Counted from the first letter of the stretch, positions 1-8,512 are shown. The stretch is DNA of 64,000 nucleotides from Salinimicrobium sediminis (GCF_900215295.1 NZ_OCMF01000001.1:1550001-1614000); one strand, 5' to 3'. Notes: generated from the letters alone by a model not told the origin. Numbers and translations are program-made.

Positions 1-2
1 CT

Positions 3-140
3 ATTGCGATTCCGGAATGGGAAAAAGATATCCGTATCATGCTCGAGGAAGTTGGTTATTGGGGAGAAGAAGGATTCAGATATATCAATGGGCGACAAAC
101 CGATCTCCTGCTGATATCATCAAAAGAGGAGGAAGAGTAA
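3..140 (+). CDS. C-terminal end of an unidentified protein (cut by window edge)
   Basis: An open frame enters from the left edge and gives 45 residues before a TAA stop. The segment is charged, with a hydrophobic strand GRQTDLLLI near the end followed by an acidic tail. Such an ending is seen in several Rossmann-type enzymes, but too little is left to name the family. I see no function. It is on the same strand as the sulfotransferase-like gene 180 bp downstream, separated by a weak terminator-like hairpin. Confidence 0.6.
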   Translation: MAIPEWEKDIRIMLEEVGYWGEEGFRYINGRQTDLLLISSKEEEE

Positions 141-153
141 AAGAAGTTCTTCA

Positions 154-207
154 ACAGAGTGTCTTTTTTAATGGGATAATCAGGAAATTTTTCGCTCTGT
201 CTTTTTT
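154..207 (+). terminator. Possible Rho-independent terminator
   Basis: ACAGAGTG and CGCTCTGT form a near-perfect 8-bp stem with a long loop of 31 nt, followed directly by a T-rich run. It lies just after the partial gene that ends at 140. The long loop makes this a weak call. Confidence 0.35.
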
Positions 208-317
208 CTTTACAATATTGCTCCTTTTGTTCTGAGGCCTTTGCTGGAAAGGCTTCAGGTGCAGAGTGTTTCTTAAAAATTTGGCGTTTATGAGGTAATT
301 CTTTATAATCCCACCCT

Positions 318-1193
318 ATGAAAGAAAAACTCCATCAAGAACAATTGGACCATCAAAATGAATTCAGGATCACCGGGATCTCGAGAAGCGGAAATCACGC
401 CGTGATCAACTGGATCCTGGGTCATATTCAGGATAAGGAATTCTGTTTCCTCAATTGTACCGAGCCTAAGTTCAATCCATACGAAACCTGCCGTCCCCTG
501 GGGTCCGAAGAGGATTCCTGGTATACCAATATTCCGGATTTCAATATTGAAGAAGAGCGAAAAGGAAATTTTATTTGGAAGGATTATTTGCTTTACAGCC
601 ACGAAGATTCTTTCCTGGGTCCTTTAGAGCATAGAGAATTCAAGAAGAACAGGGAAAGGTGGATAGGAAAAGCGAAAAACAGAAAAGACATCCTTATCAT
701 CAGGGATCCCTTCAATCTTTTCGCCAGCCGGAGAAAGGCGGGATTCCTTTTAGGACACGAACCTGAAGCCGGTCCCAAACCCATGTCTGTACATTCCATA
801 CGTCGCATTTATAAACAGCATGCAAAGGAAGTTTTAGGCAAATCAAATTTTCTTAAAGATAAGGTGGTCATCAATTTTAACAGGTGGGTGAAGAACCCTG
901 TTTATAGAGAAGCAATTGCTTTAGAACTGGGGCTGGAACACACAGATGAAGGCATGCAGGAAGTGAGCCGGGTAGCAGGTGGCAGTTCTTTCGACGGGAC
1001 TTCAATTTCTGCAGCGGAGCTTCACCGAAAACTGGAAGAGCGTTGGAAAATTTACGCCCCCGATCCTGCTTTTCAAGGAATATTTGACGCCGAACTTATA
1101 GCACTCAGCAAAGAGATCTTTGGTGAAACAGAAGCATTAAAAGCCATTTTGGAATACTCCAAAAAAGAAGAAGAATTTAGCTATCCTGTTTAA
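318..1193 (+). CDS. Sulfotransferase-like P-loop protein
   Basis: The 291-residue product has the two signatures of the PAPS-dependent sulfotransferase fold: a P-loop-like GISRSGNHAVINWIL at residues 20-34 (5'-phosphosulfate loop) and ILIIRDPFNLFASRR at 125-139 (3'-phosphate strand-helix with conserved Arg and Ser). It lacks a signal peptide, so it is probably cytoplasmic. Sulfotransferases of this size move sulfate from PAPS to carbohydrates or small molecules; the acceptor cannot be predicted. The P-loop departs from the common PKSGTTW form, with Arg in place of Lys, so catalysis is not certain. A second, clearly different sulfotransferase gene lies on the opposite strand 0.6 kb away. Confidence 0.7.
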   Translation: MKEKLHQEQLDHQNEFRITGISRSGNHAVINWILGHIQDKEFCFLNCTEPKFNPYETCRPLGSEEDSWYTNIPDFNIEEERKGNFIWKDYLLYSHEDSFLGPLEHREFKKNRERWIGKAKNRKDILIIRDPFNLFASRRKAGFLLGHEPEAGPKPMSVHSIRRIYKQHAKEVLGKSNFLKDKVVINFNRWVKNPVYREAIALELGLEHTDEGMQEVSRVAGGSSFDGTSISAAELHRKLEERWKIYAPDPAFQGIFDAELIALSKEIFGETEALKAILEYSKKEEEFSYPV

Positions 1194-1294
1194 CTCTATA
1201 GATCAAACCGCCAAATTTATAAAAGGTTTAACTTGAGAAGGAGCGGCAGCGGCGGGAATTTTTTAATTCTCTTTGTAGATTGTGGTAAAAAGAT

Positions 1295-1759
1295 ATGAAC
1301 CATAATGAAGAGTATGAGCTGCGGGAGCAACTGGCCGGGCTGTTGTGGGGTGGTTTTGCACCAAATATTATTCTTTTAAGAGAATTCGACCACAGAAAAG
1401 CTGGAGTTATTCTTGACGGGCTGCATTTTTCTGCCTGGATCCTGCTGGGGCATATTCGCGCCAGGCACAAAACCTTTCTTCAATTTATGAAACATCCCGA
1501 AAAGGAGATAGATCTGTGGCCCAAGGCTCAGTGGCCGGAAAATCATCAGCCAGGCAAAGAGGAATGGAATAAGGCTATTGATGAATATGAAGCCGAATTA
1601 AACGAGATGATCGCACTTGTAAAGGATCCGGAAATCCCCCTTTTTGAGAGGCAGTCGAATGGACGGAATTTTTCCTGGGCTGCAATGACAGTACTACATC
1701 ATACAGGATACCATATTGGTCAGCTTAAAACCATTGGTCGGCAGCTGGGGGTGTGGTAG
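1295..1759 (+). CDS. DinB-like four-helix protein
   Basis: The 154-residue protein looks like a DinB/YfiT-type metal-binding four-helix bundle. His residues fall in the places expected for the metal site: in LLGHIRARHKTFL near residue 53 and in VLHHTGYHIGQLKTIGRQL near the C-terminus. Many DinB-like proteins are putative thiol-dependent transferases or hydrolases of unknown substrate, and nothing here fixes the role. It ends 16 bp before the convergent sulfotransferase gene. It starts 101 bp after the preceding sulfotransferase-like gene and could be cotranscribed with it. Confidence 0.75.
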   Translation: MNHNEEYELREQLAGLLWGGFAPNIILLREFDHRKAGVILDGLHFSAWILLGHIRARHKTFLQFMKHPEKEIDLWPKAQWPENHQPGKEEWNKAIDEYEAELNEMIALVKDPEIPLFERQSNGRNFSWAAMTVLHHTGYHIGQLKTIGRQLGVW

Positions 1760-1775
1760 AAGGCCTTTGTAAATG

Positions 1776-2672
1776 TTATGAAAAAAGAATTTCCTGGGAA
1801 GCGATGATCTCCTTTTTCAGTTTTTCGGCATCTTCGGATGAAAAGCTGCGCCTAAAATTGAATTTTTCCTCCATATTTTCCCTGCCATATCCAAGGTAGT
1901 CGAGTAAAGGGCCTGTGATTGTTTCAGCTTTTTCCTTCTGCCCGGCGGTTAAACCTTCGGTCCATTGCCCGTGAGACCCTTTTTTTAAATGCTTCGGATT
2001 TTTTTTCTGAAGATGAGAAAAGGAAACCGCTTCTTCTAATTTTGTTCTTTCTTCAAAATTCAGCTCCAGCTGAAGGTAATCCAAAAGCAGGTCAAATTCA
2101 CGCTGAAAATCGTTCAGAAAACCTTCAAAATAGCAGATGTGAATGTTGCTTTTTTTCTGAAGCCGAAGGTGATCCCAAACATGCCACACCCACTGCTGGA
2201 GCAGTTCTTTAAAATTCTTTTCCAGGAATGCCTGCGGCTCGGTTTCTTCCTGCGGAAAATATTTCAGCATATAATCTGAACAAAAATATCTGGATGCAGA
2301 AAGCAGCACGTCACGCGGATCTCTGATGATATAGACTTTCCTGTCAAATAAGGAGAAAATGCCTTCAGTTCTTTTACAAACCGGGGAATGCGTCCACACA
2401 TGATTTGTCTTTTGAAGGTATGTTTCCCAGTTCTCCACTGGCATTTTAAAAATGCTGCTTATGCGGTAGGTGGTTTGAAGATCGGTAATGTCGATGACAT
2501 CGATATCGGCCTGATTGGGAAAATTCAGCTCCCAGGTTTTAGCCAAAGAGTGTACAGGATGTTGCTGAATGAAACTTTTGGTATTATGGCCGATGGTTTC
2601 CAGGAGTTGCTGCAGAATTCGATAAAGCCAGAAATTGCCCGATTTTGGATAACCTATCTGTAGTATCTTCAT
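1776..2672 (-). CDS. Sulfotransferase domain protein
   Basis: The 298-residue protein is a clear member of the cytosolic-type sulfotransferase superfamily. The 5'-PSB loop YPKSGNFWLYRIL is at residues 8-20 and the 3'-PB motif RKVYIIRDPRDVLLSASRY at 111-129. It transfers sulfate from PAPS to an unknown acceptor. A GxxGxxK-like stretch that often ends the family is represented by KKGSHGQWTEGL near residue 233. There is no signal peptide. No PAPS synthesis genes lie in this window. The 195 bp upstream of its start contain no gene. Confidence 0.85.
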   Translation of the reverse strand: MKILQIGYPKSGNFWLYRILQQLLETIGHNTKSFIQQHPVHSLAKTWELNFPNQADIDVIDITDLQTTYRISSIFKMPVENWETYLQKTNHVWTHSPVCKRTEGIFSLFDRKVYIIRDPRDVLLSASRYFCSDYMLKYFPQEETEPQAFLEKNFKELLQQWVWHVWDHLRLQKKSNIHICYFEGFLNDFQREFDLLLDYLQLELNFEERTKLEEAVSFSHLQKKNPKHLKKGSHGQWTEGLTAGQKEKAETITGPLLDYLGYGRENMEEKFNFRRSFSSEDAEKLKKEIIASQEILFS

Positions 2673-2867
2673 AGAATAAAATTAAAGCCTCAAAAGGAAA
2701 AGGAATTGCTGCATTTTTTTCAGGGTTAAATGATCTCCTTCTGCTTTACGAAGCTTCCTTCCCGAGAAATTACGAAAAAATCCCATTTTTGAATACCTGC
2801 TGCTGGGGTTTAGGAAATCTTTAATTTTTTCGCCCTAAACAAGACGTCGGAGTTTGAATCAAGGAAT

Positions 2868-3974
2868 TTATGTTTCAAACGCTACATGTTCATTGTATTG
2901 AATATTTACAATCTTCAGCCTTAACCAGGTCCAGTCTTCTTTTTCAAGTTTCCAGGTGGCAGTCATTTCTGAGGGGACTTTAATGCCTTCAAAAGTTTGG
3001 TAATCCAGCACTTTCAGAATCCATGGATAACGTAAAGCACCTTCAGTATTATCCTTGAAACGCAAGGCAGAGAATTTTATAAAGTCTCCGGCTTCATTGA
3101 AATAGAAGGTCCCTGTGCCTGTTGTCCCTTTATAATTCATTGTTGCCCTTGCAGAAATTTTATCTATAGCTTCCCAACTTATAAATTCGCTAAGGGCAAG
3201 GGAAGGGAACCATACCATTTCACCCAGGTAACGCTGCATGCTGCCTTCATCCAGCTTTTCCCCTTTAGCATTAACCAGCTTAAAGAGAGAGTTCAATTTA
3301 ATCTTCATTTCACCCTTTCCATTCATGAATTTATCTCTTCCGCGGAAGCTTAGAAACCTGTTCATTCTCATATTCACCGTCCAGATAAAGGCCGGCAGGT
3401 CCATGCGGGAATATTGGATGGCCTTTGCATTCAGCCATTTTTTCTGCCTGGGTTTCATTCTCATTGCTGCCTCTTGTGTGATCTTCCCCACCTGCAGAAA
3501 AGGTTTGCCTACCATTCCGGAATGCAGAAGCCATTTTTGAACGGGGAGAGGCAACCCCTGTAGTGCTTCTGCAGAAACTTTTTTATCTGAAAGAGATGGA
3601 ATATGGATTGATAATGCTGATATCTCCTGCTGAATAAGTCGGTCGAAATTATAGGATCCCAAAGAGAGAAAAGAAATTCCAAATATGAAGAGATTGGGAA
3701 TTAATCCAAACTTTGCATCCTCCCAAAAACAGATGATAAGAATGACAGAAACTGATCCTGCCAAAAAGCCAATGAGCCATAAATAGCGGCTTTTTTGATA
3801 ATAAAACACCACGAATGTGAGGATGAGAATCCCGGCCAGCAACCAAACTATGCCTGTAGTTCTGCTTATGGACAGGCTCAATTCTTTAAATTCCATTAAA
3901 GAAAATGCTTCAAGAAAACCTGCAAAGTGGATCAATCCATGGAGAAACAGGAGAGTGCCAATGAAATATTTCAT
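2868..3974 (-). CDS. DUF6544-like membrane-anchored protein
   Basis: The 368-residue protein has four predicted membrane helices in the first ~115 residues (FIGTLLFLHGLIHFAG, GIVWLLAGILILTFVVFYY, FLAGSVSVILIICFW, FIFGISFLSLGS), then a long soluble domain rich in W and R with LPLPVQKWLLHSG at the junction. That LPxPVxxWLxxS junction is typical of the DUF6544 (formerly DUF6920) family, whose function is unknown. The gene stands alone, divergent from the DUF5996 gene. It contains one copy of the CATTTTTGA 9-mer (3532-3540). Confidence 0.7.
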   Translation of the reverse strand: MKYFIGTLLFLHGLIHFAGFLEAFSLMEFKELSLSISRTTGIVWLLAGILILTFVVFYYQKSRYLWLIGFLAGSVSVILIICFWEDAKFGLIPNLFIFGISFLSLGSYNFDRLIQQEISALSIHIPSLSDKKVSAEALQGLPLPVQKWLLHSGMVGKPFLQVGKITQEAAMRMKPRQKKWLNAKAIQYSRMDLPAFIWTVNMRMNRFLSFRGRDKFMNGKGEMKIKLNSLFKLVNAKGEKLDEGSMQRYLGEMVWFPSLALSEFISWEAIDKISARATMNYKGTTGTGTFYFNEAGDFIKFSALRFKDNTEGALRYPWILKVLDYQTFEGIKVPSEMTATWKLEKEDWTWLRLKIVNIQYNEHVAFET

Positions 3975-4112
3975 AAGTGCTCTTTTAGAGAAGTACTATA
4001 AATTTAAGCTTAAGTGTCGAAATGACCGCGCTTAAAAGAGCTTATAAATTGATTTTTTTAATAGGGGGAAGTACCATGTATTTTTAGTAATTTAAAGAGC
4101 AAAATCTCAGGT

Positions 4113-5012
4113 ATGGAACAGCGATGGCCACAACTTTCGTATCCGCAAGGCAAAGCGACTTATGAAACTCTGCACATGTGGACACAGATACTCGGGAAGA
4201 TAAAACTGGAGAGATTGCCGTGGATGAATCACTCCTGGCATGTGGCATTAAAACTAACTCCTACCGGGCTTACAACCTCTACCTTACCTTATAAAAATCA
4301 ATTTTTCCAGATCAACCTGGACTTGACCGTACATAAACTGGAAATACTGACCAGCCATGGAAAAAGCAGGGAATTTGGATTATCGGGCCTATCTGTCGCC
4401 GGATTTTATCACAAGCTTTTTGATTTGCTTAGGGAGCTGGACATTGAACTAAAGATTTATACTAAACCGGTGGAATTGGAAAATCCCATCAGGTTTGAAA
4501 ATGACCATGTCCATCATACATATGATCCCGAGCAGGCGCTTTATTTACAGGAGGCGTTGCTGCTCATACAGGAAGTTTTCTACGATTTCAGGTGCAGATT
4601 CAAAGGTAAAAGCAGTGATATACATTTTTTTTGGGGCAGTTTTGATCTTGCCGTTTCTTTTTTCTCAGGACGTAAAGCACCAAAACATCCGGGAGGAATT
4701 CCTAATCTGCCCAACTGGGTTGCCGAGGAAGCCTATTCTCATGAAGTGATGAGCTTTGGCTTCTGGCCTGGCAACGAAGCTTTTCCCGAGGCCGCTTTTT
4801 ACTCCTATCATTATCCTGAACCTGATGGGTATAAAGAAGCAGTACTGCAACCGGAGGCTGCCTATTACCATCCCGAACTTCACGAATTTCTGCTTCCTTA
4901 CAAGGCACTTCTGGAAGAAAAGGACCCGGGACAAAAGTTGAGGGAATTTCTGGACTCCGCTTTTAACGCAGGAACCACGCTTGGAAACTGGGAGCAAACC
5001 GGATCACTTTAA
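4113..5012 (+). CDS. DUF5996 family protein
   Basis: The 299-residue protein matches what I know of DUF5996: an N-terminal WPQLSYPQGKATYETLHMWT, then WHVALKLTPTGLTTSTLPY, a central IHFFWGSFDLAVSFFSGR at about 169-186, and a Tyr/Pro-rich C-terminal half with FWPGN. It has no signal peptide or membrane segment. The family's function is unknown; it is widespread as a single gene in many phyla. It is a monocistronic gene followed by 144 bp without a gene. Confidence 0.8.
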   Translation: MEQRWPQLSYPQGKATYETLHMWTQILGKIKLERLPWMNHSWHVALKLTPTGLTTSTLPYKNQFFQINLDLTVHKLEILTSHGKSREFGLSGLSVAGFYHKLFDLLRELDIELKIYTKPVELENPIRFENDHVHHTYDPEQALYLQEALLLIQEVFYDFRCRFKGKSSDIHFFWGSFDLAVSFFSGRKAPKHPGGIPNLPNWVAEEAYSHEVMSFGFWPGNEAFPEAAFYSYHYPEPDGYKEAVLQPEAAYYHPELHEFLLPYKALLEEKDPGQKLREFLDSAFNAGTTLGNWEQTGSL

Positions 5013-5156
5013 ATAAAAAAAACCTTTAAAGCCAAAAAATACTCTTCCGCCTGGGTCTCACCCATGAAAAAAAATCCATTAAATTTATGCACGGCATCGG
5101 CATACAAATGATCTGCTGAAAAGCCTCAAGAAAATTCCATTTTTAAAACTGCAGCA

Positions 5157-5735
5157 ATGTTTGAATTTCTACATCAAAAGGTAAATGAGACTATCAACAT
5201 CACCGATGAGGAATTTGAGTATGCAAAAACCCTTTTCATTCCAAAGAAGCTGCGTAAGAAACGTTTTCTATTGGAGGAGGGGGAACCCTGTATCTATACA
5301 ACTTTCGTAGAAAAAGGCCTTTTGCGAAGTTTTACCATAGATGAAAAAGGCAATGAACATATCCTGCAATTTGGGATGGAAGGTTGGTGGGTAGCCGATC
5401 TTTACAGTTTTCTTACCGGCGAACCTTCAGAATATAATATAGAAGCCCTGGAGGATTGCGAGCTTTTGCTTATCACCAAATCTTCCTGGGACCTGCTCCT
5501 TGATGAAGTCCCTGCTTTTGAACGCTATTTCAGAATTCTTATTCAGAATAATCTCATTGCCACCCAAAGGCGGCTCATGGGTACCATAAGTACAACAGCC
5601 GAAGAGCGCTATACCAAATTACTTCATGATTTCCCCCGCATTAGTCAAAGGGTGCCACAGCATATGATCGCTTCATATATTGGGGTCACCCGTGAAACTC
5701 TCAGCCGACTTCGTAGTCAGATGACCTCCGGGTAG
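5157..5735 (+). CDS. Crp/Fnr family transcriptional regulator
   Basis: A 192-residue regulator with a cyclic-nucleotide-binding-like beta-roll (residues ~25-120) and a C-terminal winged helix (about 166-187, VPQHMIASYIGVTRETLSRL). The recognition helix holds RETLSR at 179-184, matching the R-E-x-x-x-R pattern with which E. coli CRP reads GTGA half-sites. A perfect GTGA-N6-TCAC palindrome lies 240 bp downstream in front of the YceI operon (5976-5989), a likely target. The beta-roll lacks the usual cAMP-binding RxS signature, so the ligand is unknown. There are no N-terminal Fe-S cysteines, so it is not FNR itself. Confidence 0.88.
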   Translation: MFEFLHQKVNETINITDEEFEYAKTLFIPKKLRKKRFLLEEGEPCIYTTFVEKGLLRSFTIDEKGNEHILQFGMEGWWVADLYSFLTGEPSEYNIEALEDCELLLITKSSWDLLLDEVPAFERYFRILIQNNLIATQRRLMGTISTTAEERYTKLLHDFPRISQRVPQHMIASYIGVTRETLSRLRSQMTSG

Positions 5736-5740
5736 CCCGG
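5728..5740. repeat. 13-nt palindrome CCGGGTAGCCCGG over a stop codon
   Basis: CCGGG-TAG-CCCGG forms an inverted repeat whose centre is the TAG stop codon of the Crp/Fnr gene. The identical 13-mer covers the stop codon of the D-threonine-aldolase-like gene at 58576-58588. It may be the edge of a REP-like element or a short 3'-end hairpin. Confidence 0.6.
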
Positions 5741-5970
5741 TTAACTTTGACATAATTGATTCAAAACTCCCTGATAATTGCTGCCTGATAATTGCTAATT
5801 GTTGAAATCTCCTTGTGCTCTTCCCTTTAAACTTAGTGAGCTCTGCGTGAAATTTTCATAATGAATTTGATGCTGAGCAATTCGTACTTCTACCTTCTAC
5901 CTTCTGTCATCTTCAAATTAAAAAAAAACCCTGGCTCTTGGTGCTTGTTTCAAGAAGCGCAGCGATCTAA
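5741..5970. other. Non-coding intergenic stretch with CT-rich short repeats
   Basis: No credible reading frame exists here. It holds the near-duplicate phrases CTGATAATTGCTGCC and CTGATAATTGCTAATTG (5770-5800) and a CT-rich run with the 7-mer TACCTTC repeated around 5888-5905. This is the left part of the 347-bp gap before the first YceI gene; the right part contains an operator and a promoter. Confidence 0.5.
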
Positions 5971-5975
5971 AAAAC

Positions 5976-5989
5976 GTGACATAGATCAC
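5976..5989. promoter_or_regulatory. Candidate Crp/Fnr-type operator GTGA-N6-TCAC
   Basis: GTGACATAGATCAC is a perfect palindrome of the CRP/FNR half-site type. It sits between the Crp/Fnr regulator gene and yceI. Its centre is about 65 bp upstream of the transcription start predicted from the -7 box at 6035-6042, close to the spacing of class I activation sites. The regulator's recognition helix has the residues that read GTGA. That this protein binds here is an inference. Confidence 0.65.
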
Positions 5990-6011
5990 ATCCATTTCTT
6001 ATCATAAGTCA

Positions 6012-6042
6012 TTGGCGAGGACGCGGTATGCCTGTAAATTTG
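6012..6042 (+). promoter_or_regulatory. Bacteroidetes-type promoter for the first yceI gene
   Basis: TTG at 6012-6014 and TAAATTTG at 6035-6042, 20 bp apart, match the flavobacterial consensus TTG-N17..23-TAnnTTTG. The expected start of transcription is about 6049, giving a leader of about 35 nt to the ATG at 6083. Confidence 0.7.
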
Positions 6043-6082
6043 CAGAGTAACATTAAGTAATAACTAAATAAAACTTTATACT

Positions 6083-6610
6083 ATGGCAACTACAAAATGG
6101 AATATCGATCCTACTCACAGCGAGGTAACTTTTAAAGTAAAGCATTTGATGATCTCCACTGTAACCGGAAAATTCAAGGTTTTCGAAGGGCAGGCAGAAA
6201 CTGAAGCGGAAGATTTTAAAGATGTAAAAAATGTGGAATTTAAGGCAGACGTAAAGTCGATTGATACCAATAACGAGCAAAGAGATGAGCATCTAAGATC
6301 CGGGGATTTTTTCGCGGCAGAGGAGCATGCAGATCTTGTTTTTAAAGCAGCAAAGTTTGACGTAAACAGCGACAAGCTGGAAGGAGAACTCACTATAAAG
6401 AATACTACCAAACCTGTAACTCTTGATGTAGAATTTGGCGGAGTGGTAGTAGATCCTTACGGACAAACAAAATCGGGAATGACAGTAAGTGGAAAAATAA
6501 GCCGTAAAGAATTCGGGTTGACCTGGGATGCAGTTACAGAAGCAGGTAGTGTGGTTGTTAGTGACCAGGTAAGGCTTAGTGCAGAGGTGCAATTTGTAAA
6601 ACAAGCATAA
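6083..6610 (+). CDS. YceI family protein, cytoplasmic form
   Basis: The 175-residue protein is a YceI-like lipocalin-fold protein: it opens with KWNIDPTHSEVTFKVKHLM, has HLRSGDFFAAEEHADLVFKA in the middle and LTIKNTTKPVTLDVEFGG later, the usual family landmarks. YceI proteins bind polyisoprenoids or other long-chain lipids. This copy has no signal peptide, unlike the second copy at 8551, so the pair probably serves cytoplasm and periplasm separately. It is the first gene of a same-strand series (6083-9695) behind a good promoter and a Crp-type operator. Confidence 0.93.
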   Translation: MATTKWNIDPTHSEVTFKVKHLMISTVTGKFKVFEGQAETEAEDFKDVKNVEFKADVKSIDTNNEQRDEHLRSGDFFAAEEHADLVFKAAKFDVNSDKLEGELTIKNTTKPVTLDVEFGGVVVDPYGQTKSGMTVSGKISRKEFGLTWDAVTEAGSVVVSDQVRLSAEVQFVKQA

Positions 6611-6655
6611 TCTTTTTGCCGGGGAAAAGAAGACTTTCTTTTTCCCGGCAATTGA

Positions 6656-7141
6656 ATGAAAAAGGTGATGAAGAAAACAATAGCAATCTTAGGAGATAAG
6701 AAGGGATCTTTTTCTGAAATGATAAAAGTTCTGACAAAGCAGGACCTTCGGTTGCTCTTTGTTTCTGAAGATGAGGAAACAAAAATCGGGATTAGCAGGC
6801 AACTGAAATTTCAGGATGCTACAGCCGAAATAGAATTTTTGAGCTGTGAAAGGGACGGATGCTGGGAAGCCGATATGATCGTGCTGGTGAATCCCGATAC
6901 CTCTTTGGTTGCACATGTAAAAAAGATTAAAGAAGTGGCCACTCAAAAGATCGTTCTGGTCCCTTCTGAAGGAAAAAAAATTAAGGATGAACCGGATCTT
7001 CGGGAATTACTTCCCTGGTCAAAAGTGGTGGAGATCAATTTCGATAGTATCGAAAAAAAGATCTCCTTCTGCAGTAAAGATGCCCAGGCAAAGGCAGAAG
7101 TAGAACGACTTTTTGAAGGATCGGGTCATGTACTAAAATAA
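6656..7141 (+). CDS. Small Rossmann-like protein of unknown function
   Basis: The 161-residue product begins KKTIAILGDKKGSFSEMI, with alternating beta strands and helices (RLLFVSEDEE, ADMIVLVNPDTSLVAHVKKI, KIVLVPSEGKK). This resembles the NAD(P)-binding domain of reductase or F420H2-oxidoreductase-like proteins, but the GxGxxG loop is degenerate. I cannot assign a function. It lies 45 bp after yceI and 7 bp before the DsbA-like gene, so it is almost surely cotranscribed with them. An alternative ATG is four codons downstream at 6668. A hairpin (6616-6623 with 6644-6651) in the upstream spacer lacks a T-run. Confidence 0.65.
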   Translation: MKKVMKKTIAILGDKKGSFSEMIKVLTKQDLRLLFVSEDEETKIGISRQLKFQDATAEIEFLSCERDGCWEADMIVLVNPDTSLVAHVKKIKEVATQKIVLVPSEGKKIKDEPDLRELLPWSKVVEINFDSIEKKISFCSKDAQAKAEVERLFEGSGHVLK

Positions 7142-7148
7142 AATATTA

Positions 7149-7847
7149 ATGGAAATAAAGATTTGGTCAGACGTAAGATGTCCTTTCTGCTATATAGGGA
7201 AGAAAAAATTTGAAAAAGCACTTGAAAAGTTTCCGCAAAAGGATAAAGTAAATATAACCTGGAAGAGCTTTCAGCTTGACCCAAACCTAAAGACAGATGC
7301 GGCCGGGAGTACTCTTGATTACTTTGTAAAGGCAAAAGGGGTGAGTGCTGACCAGGCCAGGCAAATGTTTAGCGGTGCCACCAAAATGGCCAGAGAAACA
7401 GGCCTGGAATTCAATCTTGAAGAAAGCGTTCCTGCAAATTCATTCATGGCGCACCGGCTTATTCAGCTGGCAAATTCGAAAGGCCTGGGAAATGAGATCG
7501 AAGAAGCACTTTTTAAGGCACATTTTACAGAAGCAAAAAATATTGACGATGTGGAAGTCCTTATAGAAACAGCGGGTTCAATAGGTATGGATGCAGAAGA
7601 AGTGAGAACAACGTTAGAGTCTGATGCTTTTGCCTATGAAGTAAAGCAGGATGAACTGGAGGCCCGAAATATTGGAGTAAGAGGAGTTCCCTTCTTCGTC
7701 TTCAATGATAAATATGCCGTTTCCGGAGCACAATCTTCAGAAGCCTTTTTAGAGGTCCTGGAAAAAGCTTGGCAGGAATTTCAGCCAAAGCCGGACCTGG
7801 AAATTTCTGAAGGCGAATCCTGTACGACTGACGGACAATGTAATTAA
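7149..7847 (+). CDS. DsbA family (FrnE-like) thiol oxidoreductase
   Basis: The 232-residue protein has a thioredoxin fold with inserted helical domain, as in the FrnE/DsbA2 group. The active site CPFC is at residues 11-14 right after the first strand (IKIWSDVR). The cis-Pro loop is in RGVPFFVFNDKYAVSGAQ around residue 179. There is no signal peptide, so it works in the cytoplasm, as FrnE proteins do. The C-terminus carries a second Cys pair, CTTDGQC, as in many Bacteroidetes homologues. It probably handles disulfides or acts as a thiol-dependent isomerase under oxidative stress. Confidence 0.9.
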   Translation: MEIKIWSDVRCPFCYIGKKKFEKALEKFPQKDKVNITWKSFQLDPNLKTDAAGSTLDYFVKAKGVSADQARQMFSGATKMARETGLEFNLEESVPANSFMAHRLIQLANSKGLGNEIEEALFKAHFTEAKNIDDVEVLIETAGSIGMDAEEVRTTLESDAFAYEVKQDELEARNIGVRGVPFFVFNDKYAVSGAQSSEAFLEVLEKAWQEFQPKPDLEISEGESCTTDGQCN

Positions 7848-7858
7848 AAAAAAACGAG

Positions 7859-8512
7859 ATGAAAATAGCCATTATAGGCGCCACAGGGTTCGTGGGTTCC
7901 GAAGTCTTGAAGGAGGCTTTAGACCGCGGCCATGAGGTGACCGCCATCGCGAGAAACACAGAAAAAATCACTGCCAAAAATGAGCTTTTAAAGACCATAG
8001 CGGTAGATGTAAATGAAACTGCGGGGTTAGCCCGGGCTCTTAAAGGAAATGAAGTGGTGATTAGCACTTTTAATCCCGGCTGGACCAATCCTAATATCTA
8101 TGAGGATTATCTGAAAGGAGCACAAGCGATACAGGAGGCTGTAAAGACTGCCGGTGTAAAAAGATTGATCGTTGTTGGTGGCGCAGGAAGTTTATTTCTG
8201 AATGAACGCACCCGCGTAATTGATGATCCGCGGTTTCCGGAAGAAATCAAGCCGGGAGCTACTGCAGCCTGTGAATACCTGGAGATCCTTAAAACTGAAC
8301 AAGACCTGGATTGGACATTTTTTAGTCCGGCGATTGAAATGGCACCCGGGAAACTTCAGGAAAAAAAGAACACCTATAGAAAAGGCTTTGATAAACCCGT
8401 TTTTGACGAGCATGGAAAAAGTGACCTTTCTGTACAGGATACCGCTGTGGTCCTGGTAGATGAAGCCGAAAACGCCGCGCACATAAGGCAGCGCTTTACT
8501 GCGGCCTACTAA
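7859..8512 (+). CDS. NAD(P)-binding oxidoreductase, NmrA/YwnB-like
   Basis: The 217-residue protein is an atypical short-chain dehydrogenase. It has the Rossmann loop GATGFVGSEV at residues 7-16 and the flavin-reductase-like segment RLIVVGGAGSLFLN near 103. It lacks the YxxxK catalytic pair, as NmrA-like sensors and BLVRB-like reductases do. It starts 11 bp after the DsbA-like gene. It probably reduces or senses NAD(P)H with an unknown partner. It ends 38 bp before the second yceI. Confidence 0.85.
   Translation: MKIAIIGATGFVGSEVLKEALDRGHEVTAIARNTEKITAKNELLKTIAVDVNETAGLARALKGNEVVISTFNPGWTNPNIYEDYLKGAQAIQEAVKTAGVKRLIVVGGAGSLFLNERTRVIDDPRFPEEIKPGATAACEYLEILKTEQDLDWTFFSPAIEMAPGKLQEKKNTYRKGFDKPVFDEHGKSDLSVQDTAVVLVDEAENAAHIRQRFTAAY

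Noticed and set aside
17-235. 72-codon plus-strand frame at the left edge
   Set aside because: It overlaps the better-supported partial gene in another frame and its C-terminal half is low-complexity translated T-runs.
6616-6651. Hairpin between yceI and the 161-residue gene as a terminator
   Set aside because: The stem TTGCCGGG/CCCGGCAA is good but no T-run follows and the next gene starts at once, so it is more likely an intercistronic structure.
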